Assembly: GCA_024709955.1 (NCBI GenBank)
Contig: JANJVS010000041.1
Span: forward strand, 1-48,912
Length of the DNA stretch: 48,912 nt
Source: Rhodocyclaceae bacterium
GTDB taxonomy: Bacteria > Pseudomonadota > Gammaproteobacteria > Burkholderiales > Rhodocyclaceae
Reading direction: 5' to 3'
Position 1 is the first letter of the stretch; each line of letters begins with the position of its first letter. The notes under the pieces were generated by a model. It had not been told where the DNA came from. It did no database searches and saw only the letters and a program-made list of their open reading frames with translations. A program made the position numbers and the translations under genes. Shown here piece by piece: positions 42,398 through 48,912 of the stretch.

Positions 42398-43366
42398 ATG
42401 TCCCGCCTCGCGCTCGCCCCGATGGAGGGCCTCGCCGACGACGTGCTGCGCGACGTATTGACGCGGGCGGGCGCTTACGACTGGTGCGTCACCGAGTTCG
42501 TGCGGGTGAGCGCGACGGTGCTGCCGCGCTCCAGTTTCATGCGCATCTGCCCCGAGCTGGGGAACGCCTCGCGTACGCGCGCCGGCACCCCCGTGCGCAT
42601 CCAGCTGCTCGGCTCCGATCCGGACCTGCTTGCGGCCAATGCCGCCGGCCTGGCGCGGCTGGCGCCGGCGGGCATCGACCTCAATTTCGGTTGTCCCGTG
42701 CCCCTGGTCAATCGCAACCGGGGGGGCGCGGCCCTGCTCGACGATCCGGAGCTGCTGCGGCGCATCGCCGAGACGGTGCGCCAGTCCGTACCCGCCGAGA
42801 TTCCCGTTACCGCCAAGATGCGTCTGGGCATCGAGGATGCCGCCCGGGCGCTCGATTGCGCCCGGGCATTGGAGGCCGGCGGCGTGCAGGAACTCGTCGT
42901 CCACGCGCGCACGCGGGACGACGGCTATCGCCCGCCGGCGCGCTGGGATTGCGTGGCGCCGCTGCGGGAGGCCCTGCGTATCCCGGTGATCGCCAACGGC
43001 GAGGTGTGGACCGTCGCCGACTGGCGCGCGATCCGTGCCGCAACCGGCTGTGCCGACGTGATGCTCGGCCGCGGCGCCGTGGCCGATCCGCTGCTGTCGC
43101 GGCGCATCCGCGCCGGCGAGGAGGGGACCGAAACCGAAGCGGACTGGGAAATCGTCGCCGGCCTGATCGCCGATTTCTGGGCCCAGGTGCGGCGCAAGGT
43201 GCTGCCGGGGCAGGCGCCGGGGCGTCTCAAGCAATGGCTGGTGCTGATGCGCCGCATCTATCCGCAGGCCGAGACGCTGTTCCGCGCCCTGCGCGAGCTG
43301 CGCAGGGCGAATGCCGTCGATGACGTCCTGCGGCAGAAACTGCCGCGCTCCGCCTTTCAAACGTGA
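42398..43366 (+). CDS. dusC: tRNA-dihydrouridine synthase C
   Basis: A 322-aa DUS enzyme reducing U16 in tRNA with FMN. LALAPMEGLADDVLRDVL starts the TIM barrel; the catalytic Cys99 lies in NFGCPVPLVNRNRGG, the DusC-typical form of the motif; K in VTAKMRLG and H in VVHARTRDDGY are present. FMN phosphate site VMLGRGAVADP. The C-terminal helical domain is complete. The subfamily call rests on NFGCP-x-PLVNR. Confidence 0.92.
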   Translation: MSRLALAPMEGLADDVLRDVLTRAGAYDWCVTEFVRVSATVLPRSSFMRICPELGNASRTRAGTPVRIQLLGSDPDLLAANAAGLARLAPAGIDLNFGCPVPLVNRNRGGAALLDDPELLRRIAETVRQSVPAEIPVTAKMRLGIEDAARALDCARALEAGGVQELVVHARTRDDGYRPPARWDCVAPLREALRIPVIANGEVWTVADWRAIRAATGCADVMLGRGAVADPLLSRRIRAGEEGTETEADWEIVAGLIADFWAQVRRKVLPGQAPGRLKQWLVLMRRIYPQAETLFRALRELRRANAVDDVLRQKLPRSAFQT

Positions 43367-43382
43367 CGCGAGGAGTCCGGGG

Positions 43383-43850
43383 ATGATCGAGCCCGCCACC
43401 GACAACGACTTTCAGAGCGCCCATGCGCTGCTGCTGATCGACAGCTTCCGCCGTCTCACCGGCCGCGAACTGCTGGCTGCGGCCGATACTCCGACGGAAG
43501 CGGCGCACCGGCTCTATCACGCGCCCTTTGTCGTGCTGTCCCACGATGCGGCACCGGACCCCGTGTTCACCTACGCGAATCTGACCGCCCAAAGACTCTT
43601 CGAGCTGCCCTGGGCGCGCATCGTCGGCATGGCCTCGCGCTATTCGGCCGAGCCGCTGGCTCGCGCGGAGCGGCAGCGGCTACTGGAGCGCGTCGCCAGC
43701 CACGGCTACATCGACGACTACAGCGGCGTCCGAGTGTCCAGCACGGGGAAGCGTTTCCTGGTGCGGGACGCGACGGTCTGGAACCTGGTGGATGCCCGGG
43801 GAAACAGCGCGGGGCAGGCGGCGAGTTTCGCCGACTGGACGGTGGTGTAG
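43383..43850 (+). CDS. MEKHLA (PAS-like) domain protein
   Basis: A 155-aa protein of the MEKHLA family. LLIDSFRRLTGREL, LYHAPFVVLSHDAAPDPVFTY and ANLTAQRLFELPWARIVGMA followed by SRYSAEP and DYSGVRVSSTGKRF are hallmark segments of this PAS-like fold. It is a stand-alone sensory-type domain without output module. The start at 43383 (MIEPATDNDF) follows GAGGAG; it lies 16 bp after dusC and is probably co-transcribed. Confidence 0.85.
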   Translation: MIEPATDNDFQSAHALLLIDSFRRLTGRELLAAADTPTEAAHRLYHAPFVVLSHDAAPDPVFTYANLTAQRLFELPWARIVGMASRYSAEPLARAERQRLLERVASHGYIDDYSGVRVSSTGKRFLVRDATVWNLVDARGNSAGQAASFADWTVV

Positions 43851-43869
43851 CGAAGCTAAGAGTTTGTGA

Positions 43870-43992
43870 TCAGCGCGCGGCGCGGGCGCGCATGGCATCG
43901 TACTGCTTCTTGAGCAGCGGCACCAGCAGCAGCGATCCGCCCGGAACGATCAGGGCGGCGAGAACGAGGAGGGTGTTGCGCGCGTGTTTCAT
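43870..43992 (-). CDS. Putative 40-aa membrane-anchored microprotein
   Basis: The reverse strand reads MKHARNTLLVLAALIVPGGS, then LLLVPLLKKQYDAMRARAAR and a stop. One hydrophobic segment (LLVLAALIVPGGSLLLVPLL) is flanked by basic residues, a typical single-pass small protein. Ribosome-binding sequence is weak, so expression is uncertain. Confidence 0.45.
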   Translation of the reverse strand: MKHARNTLLVLAALIVPGGSLLLVPLLKKQYDAMRARAAR

Positions 43993-44090
43993 GGAACGAA
44001 TATTCGCATCGGGCGGGCCGCGCGCACGTGACAGGAATCACATCGAAACGCCGAAAAGCCGCGCGGGGCGCTGGATTCAGCGATGCGGCA

Positions 44091-44837
44091 TCAAGGCGGG
44101 TCCGGCGAAAGTTTTTTGCGCAGCAGACACTGCAGGCGCGCGCGGTCGTCCGCGTCGAGTTCGCCGCGGCTGTCGTCTCCGGAAAAGTGGCGGCGGAAGG
44201 CCAGTGTCGCCATGAGCGGATCGCGCGTGTCGTAGCCGAGGGCCGCCAGGCCGAGCAGGGCATCGAAGCCGGGCGCGGCCGGCGTGGCTTCCTCCAACTC
44301 GCACCAGAGGCCGAAGCCCAGGCCGGCGAGCGCCTGCCAGGGGAAGTGGCGGCTCGGGTCGGCCTTGCGTCGCGGCGCGACGTCGGCGTGGCCGATGAAG
44401 TTCGCCGCGGGAATCTTGTAGCGCGCCTTGAGGTCCGCCAGCAGCGGCAGCAGGACGGCGATCTGGGCGTCGGCGAAGGCTTCCGTGCCATCGTTGTCGA
44501 GCTCGATGCCGATGGAGGCGGAGTTGAGGTCGGTCAGGCCGCCCCACCAGGAGGCGCCCGCATGCCAGGCGCGCGCGTCCTCGGCCACCAGTTGCAGAAC
44601 GCGGCCGTCGCGGCCGATCAGGTAATGGGTGCTGACCGACTTGAGCGGGTTGGTCAGGGTGCGCAGCGCCGTGGCCGCATCGCCGTTGCTGGTCTGGTGC
44701 AGCACGACGTAGTTCGGTCGGCGCGCGTTGAAGTTGGGCGAGGGCACCCAGTCGTAGGCGCCCGTCGGTCCGCCGGGCAGCGTGCCGCAGCCGGCGACGA
44801 GGCCGACGAGCGCCAGGAGCGGGAACAGGTGCCGCAT
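44091..44837 (-). CDS. N-acetylmuramoyl-L-alanine amidase, AmiD-like lipoprotein
   Basis: A 248-aa lipoprotein, lipobox LVAGC with C17. The amidase-2 (AmpD/AmiD) domain shows zinc ligands H47 (VVLHQTS), H150 and D160 (GHADVAPRRKADPS), plus LIGRDGRVLQLV and IGIELDND. It cleaves the MurNAc-L-Ala bond of peptidoglycan or its fragments at the outer membrane. The start at 44837 gives a clean signal peptide. It follows the SDR by 4 bp on the same strand. Confidence 0.92.
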   Translation of the reverse strand: MRHLFPLLALVGLVAGCGTLPGGPTGAYDWVPSPNFNARRPNYVVLHQTSNGDAATALRTLTNPLKSVSTHYLIGRDGRVLQLVAEDARAWHAGASWWGGLTDLNSASIGIELDNDGTEAFADAQIAVLLPLLADLKARYKIPAANFIGHADVAPRRKADPSRHFPWQALAGLGFGLWCELEEATPAAPGFDALLGLAALGYDTRDPLMATLAFRRHFSGDDSRGELDADDRARLQCLLRKKLSPDPP

Positions 44838-44841
44838 GGGC

Positions 44842-45621
44842 TCAGAAAGTTCCGGGATAGGCGCCGCCGTCGAGCAGCCAGTTCTGGCCGGTGATGTAGC
44901 CGGCCTGCGCGCCGCAGAGGAAGGCGCAGGCGGCGCCGAACTCGGCCGGGTCGCCGATGCGACCGGCCGGGATGGTCGCCACGCGCGCCGCGAGCGCCGC
45001 CTCGTAGGCGATATCCTGGGCCTTGGCCTGGGCGCCGACCACCCCGCGGATGCGGTCGGTGTCGAACAGGCCGGGCAGCAGGTTGTTGATCGTCACGTTG
45101 TGCCCGACGGTCTTGCGCGCCAGGCCGGCGACGAAGCCCGTCAGCCCCGAGCGCGCGCCGTTCGAGAGGCCGAGCACGTCGATGGGCGCCTTCACCGCGC
45201 CCGAGGTGATGTTCACGATGCGGCCGAACCTGCGCTCGATCATGCCGTCCACCGTCGCCTTGATGAGTTCGATGGGCGTCAGCATGTTGGCGTCGAGCGC
45301 CTTGAGCCAGTCCTCGCGCGTCCAGTCGCGGAAGTCGCCGGGGGGAGGGCCGCCGGCGTTGTTGACGAGGATGTCGGGCCGCGGGCAGGCGGCGAGCGCC
45401 GCGGCGCGGCCTTCCGGCGTCGTGATGTCGGCCGCCACGGCCACCGTCCCGCCAGCGCCGAGTTTTTCGATTTCCGCGGCGGTCGCCTCCAGCGCCTCGC
45501 GGCCGCGCGCGACGATGGTGACGTGGACGCCTTCCTGCGCCAGCGCCAGCGCGCAGGCCCGGCCCAGCCCCTTGCTCGCGGCGCAGACCAGCGCGCGTTT
45601 TCCCGAGATGCCCAGATCCAT
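44842..45621 (-). CDS. Short-chain dehydrogenase/reductase-like protein lacking the usual Tyr/Lys
   Basis: A 259-aa SDR. Rossmann fold start CAASKGLGRACALALAQEG, NNAGGPPPGDF and closing segment TGQNWLLDGGAYPG are clear. The catalytic tetrad is altered: Ser remains in ITSGAVKAP, but the Y-x3-K helix reads LGLSNGARSGLTG, giving Ser and Arg in place of Tyr and Lys. Such divergent SDRs exist as a subfamily. Residues LGAGGTVAV after beta-alpha-3 are encoded by a dispersed repeat copy. The start at 45621 matches the fold start. It is divergent from gcdH. Confidence 0.88.
   Translation of the reverse strand: MDLGISGKRALVCAASKGLGRACALALAQEGVHVTIVARGREALEATAAEIEKLGAGGTVAVAADITTPEGRAAALAACPRPDILVNNAGGPPPGDFRDWTREDWLKALDANMLTPIELIKATVDGMIERRFGRIVNITSGAVKAPIDVLGLSNGARSGLTGFVAGLARKTVGHNVTINNLLPGLFDTDRIRGVVGAQAKAQDIAYEAALAARVATIPAGRIGDPAEFGAACAFLCGAQAGYITGQNWLLDGGAYPGTF
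45439..45467 (-). repeat. Dispersed GAGGTV-type repeat, copy 9, inside the SDR gene
   Basis: Exact reversed core at 45442-45461 (Y = T) with an AAAAA flank and one variation to its left. The SDR, also on the reverse strand, reads it as EKLGAGGTVA, the sense frame seen in other copies. Confidence 0.9.
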
Positions 45622-45704
45622 TGCTCTTCTCCTTGCCAGATTGCCCGCGATGCTAACGCGTCTGCGGCTAAACTCGCGCATCGCTCAAGGAGACCCCCCT
45701 CGCA

Positions 45705-46880
<1,176 letters not shown>

Positions 46881-46934
46881 GAGCCGGAATACAATCGGCC
46901 GCTGCCATATCCCAACAACAACGAGGAGAGACCC

Positions 46935-47879
46935 ATGAAACTACGTTCCCTGATCGCCGCATCCGCCGTCGCCCTGAGCGCCGGCGCCAGCCATGCCGCC
47001 GAGTTCATCAACGTGCTGACCGGCGGCACCAGCGGCGTCTATTATCCGCTCGGCGTCGCGCTGACGCAGATCTACGGCAAGGCGCTGCCCGACGCCAAGA
47101 CCTCGGTGCAGGCGACCAAGGCCTCCGCCGAGAACCTCAACCTGCTGCAGGCCGGCCGCGGCGAAATCGCCTTCACCCTCGGCGACACCCTCAACGAGGC
47201 TTGGAAGGGCAACGAGGAAGTCGGCTTCAAGACGCCGCTCAAGAAGCTGCGCGCCGTCGCCGCGATCTACCCGAACTATATCCACTTCCTCGCCAACGCC
47301 GACGCCGGCATCAAGACCCTCGCCGACCTCAAGGGCAAGCGCGTCTCGGTCGGCGCGCCGAAGAGCGGCACCGAGCTCAACAGCCGCGACATCCTCAAGG
47401 CCGTCGGCATGAGCTACAAGGATTTCGCCAAGGTCGAATACCTTGGCTACGCCGAGTCGGTGGAACTCATCAAGAACCGCCAGCTCGACGCGACCCTGCT
47501 GTCCTCCGGCCTCGGCGTCGCGGCGGTGCGCGACCTGGCGACGGCCGTCAAGATCGTCGTCATCCCGATTCCCGCCGACGTGGTGGCGAAGATCGGCGAG
47601 GCGTCCTATACGACCGGCGTCATTCCCGCCAACACCTATAACGGTCAGACCGGCGACGTCCCGACCGTCACGGTGCAGAACTACCTCGTCACCCACGAAG
47701 GGGTGCCGGCCGAGACGGTGTACAAGATGACCAAGTCGATGTTCGAGAACCTCGACGCGTTGCAGGCCGCCCATGCCGCCGCCAAGGCCATCGACAAGGC
47801 TAAGGCCGGCAAGGGCTCGCCCGTGCCGCTGCATCCGGGCGCCGAGAAGTACTACCAGGAAGCCGGCCTGTTGAAGTAA
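46935..47879 (+). CDS. TAXI-type TRAP transporter substrate-binding protein
   Basis: A 314-aa periplasmic binding protein. Signal peptide MKLRSLIAASAVALSAGASH ends near AAEF; the TAXI start FINVLTGGTSGVYYPLGVAL and KGKRVSVGAPKSGTELNSRD are diagnostic. It hands its ligand to the membrane subunit encoded next. Ligands of this group include glutamate and other carboxylates, but the ligand is not readable from sequence. GAGGAGAG precedes the ATG. Confidence 0.92.
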   Translation: MKLRSLIAASAVALSAGASHAAEFINVLTGGTSGVYYPLGVALTQIYGKALPDAKTSVQATKASAENLNLLQAGRGEIAFTLGDTLNEAWKGNEEVGFKTPLKKLRAVAAIYPNYIHFLANADAGIKTLADLKGKRVSVGAPKSGTELNSRDILKAVGMSYKDFAKVEYLGYAESVELIKNRQLDATLLSSGLGVAAVRDLATAVKIVVIPIPADVVAKIGEASYTTGVIPANTYNGQTGDVPTVTVQNYLVTHEGVPAETVYKMTKSMFENLDALQAAHAAAKAIDKAKAGKGSPVPLHPGAEKYYQEAGLLK

Positions 47880-47889
47880 GGACGGCGCC

Positions 47890-48912
47890 GTGACCGACCG
47901 TTCGGCGGCGCCCGACCACGGCCAGGAGGAATTCTCCGAGCACGGCGTGCAGCGCCGGCTCGGCGGCCTGCCGGCCGCCATCCTGGCCGGCGTCTGCCTC
48001 GCCTTCTCCATCTACCAGTTGGTGGTCGCGGCCTATCACCCGCTCTCCAGCCAGGTCACGCGCTCGCTGCACGTCGGCTTCCTGCTCGCGGTCGCCTTCA
48101 TCCTCTATCCGGCTTTCCGCCATGGCGCCAGGCTTTCGCGCGTGACGGCGGGCGACTGGGTGCTGGCGGCGGGCGGTTTCATCCTCAGCACCTACCACTG
48201 GGTGTTCGAGACCGAACTCATCGAGCGCGCCGGCGAACCCTCGACCGCGGACATGATGGCCGGCACGGCGCTGGTGATCCTCACCTTCGAGGCGGCGCGG
48301 CGCATCCTCGGCCTCGCGCTGCCCATCGTCTGCGGCCTGTTCCTGCTCTACGGCCTGTTCGGCCAGTACCTGCCGGGCGACCTGGCCCATCGCGGCTATG
48401 GCTTCGACCAGGTGATCGGCCAGCTCGCCCTCGGCACCGAGGGCATCTTCGGTATCCCGACCCTGGTGTCGGCGACCTACATCTTCCTGTTCATCCTGTT
48501 CGGCGCCTTCCTCGAACAGGCGGGCATGGTGCATCTGTTCAATTCCTTCGCCCTCGGCCTGGTCGGCCACGCCAAGGGCGGGCCGGCCAAGGTCTCGGTG
48601 CTGTCCTCGGGCCTGATGGGCACGATCTCCGGCTCCGGTGTCGCCAACGTGCTGACGACGGGCCAGTTCACCATCCCGCTGATGAAGAAGTTCGGCTACT
48701 CGGGCGTGTTCGCCGGCGCGGTCGAGGCGACCGCCAGCATGGGCGGCCAGATCATGCCGCCGGTGATGGGGGCGGTGGCCTTCATCATGGCCGAGAACCT
48801 CAACGTGCCCTATGCCGAGATCGTCAAGGCGGCGGCGATCCCGGCCATGCTTTATTTCGTCACCGCCTTTTGGATGGTGCATCTGGAAGCCGGGCGCAAG
48901 GGCCTCACCGGC
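47890..48912 (+). CDS. TRAP transporter 4TM/12TM fusion permease (partial)
   Basis: From a GTG at 47890 the frame stays open to the window end, 341 codons. The first four membrane segments (SIYQLVVAAYHPLSSQ, HVGFLLAVAFILYPAF, WVLAAGGFILSTYHW, then a fourth) match the small DctQ-like subunit fused to the large DctM-like subunit (LAHRGYGFDQVIGQLALGTE, VSVLSSGLMGTISGSGVANV, SMGGQIMPPVMGAVAFIMAE). It imports the TAXI ligand using a Na+ or proton gradient. Downstream end is outside the window. Confidence 0.93.
   Translation, partial: MTDRSAAPDHGQEEFSEHGVQRRLGGLPAAILAGVCLAFSIYQLVVAAYHPLSSQVTRSLHVGFLLAVAFILYPAFRHGARLSRVTAGDWVLAAGGFILSTYHWVFETELIERAGEPSTADMMAGTALVILTFEAARRILGLALPIVCGLFLLYGLFGQYLPGDLAHRGYGFDQVIGQLALGTEGIFGIPTLVSATYIFLFILFGAFLEQAGMVHLFNSFALGLVGHAKGGPAKVSVLSSGLMGTISGSGVANVLTTGQFTIPLMKKFGYSGVFAGAVEATASMGGQIMPPVMGAVAFIMAENLNVPYAEIVKAAAIPAMLYFVTAFWMVHLEAGRKGLTG

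Noticed and set aside
42065-43405. A 446-aa frame antisense to dusC
   Set aside because: dusC has clear catalytic motifs; the antisense frame has none.

Overview
This window reads as a GC-rich betaproteobacterial chromosome, most like Rhodocyclales/Sterolibacteriaceae or a related facultative autotroph. The inference rests on a form II RuBisCO cluster (cbbM-cbbQ-cbbO with cbbR and cbbY), the order hfq-hflX-hflK-hflC-DUF2065-hisZ-purA that is conserved in Betaproteobacteria, the bifunctional-type argA, a polyphosphate:AMP phosphotransferase and a glutaryl-CoA dehydrogenase. The species cannot be named from this sequence alone. No rRNA, tRNA, CRISPR array, prophage or complete insertion sequence was seen.

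Layout. 1-1727: end of a polysaccharide-export ABC permease, an AbrB/PIN toxin-antitoxin pair and a repeat-rich strip with a DUF433 remnant. 1728-8291: the autotrophy block. cbbR points right; cbbY, cbbM, cbbQ and cbbO point left. A 25-bp element lies upstream of both cbbY and cbbM, and an intrinsic terminator separates cbbM from cbbQ. 8311-15253: a two-HD/HD-GYP/CZB signalling protein, a duplicated-domain secreted protein with a thioredoxin-like partner, a 1051-aa DUF748 envelope protein and rsmE. 15299-21886: pap, argA, a lone cNMP-binding domain protein, the YggX-type iron protein, phoU, rpiA with a possible attenuator, and a response regulator fused to a PP2C phosphatase. 21927-29702: a quinone reductase, then an RND efflux operon (tetR, periplasmic adaptor, inner-membrane pump, outer-membrane lipoprotein) ending in a GDSL esterase. 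29781-36031: the hfq-to-purA housekeeping cluster. 36197-43992: small envelope, cupin and HU genes, two small paralogues, a HugZ-like protein, a NERD/UvrD-type helicase with a membrane partner, dusC and a MEKHLA protein. 44091-48912: an AmiD-like amidase, an atypical SDR, glutaryl-CoA dehydrogenase and a TAXI-type TRAP transporter that runs off the window.

The most unusual signal is a short dispersed repeat with 20-bp core TCGGCGCYGGCGGGACGGTG and an A-rich left flank. Nine copies were found in both orientations; five match the core exactly. Four are intergenic and five lie inside coding sequence (rsmE, the RND adaptor, twice in the outer-membrane factor, and the SDR). All in-gene copies keep the reading frame. 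Sense copies encode V/L-GAGGTV and antisense copies encode VPPAP, so the element behaves like a protein-tolerated interspersed element or a genome-wide recognition sequence. I do not recognise it as a named family.
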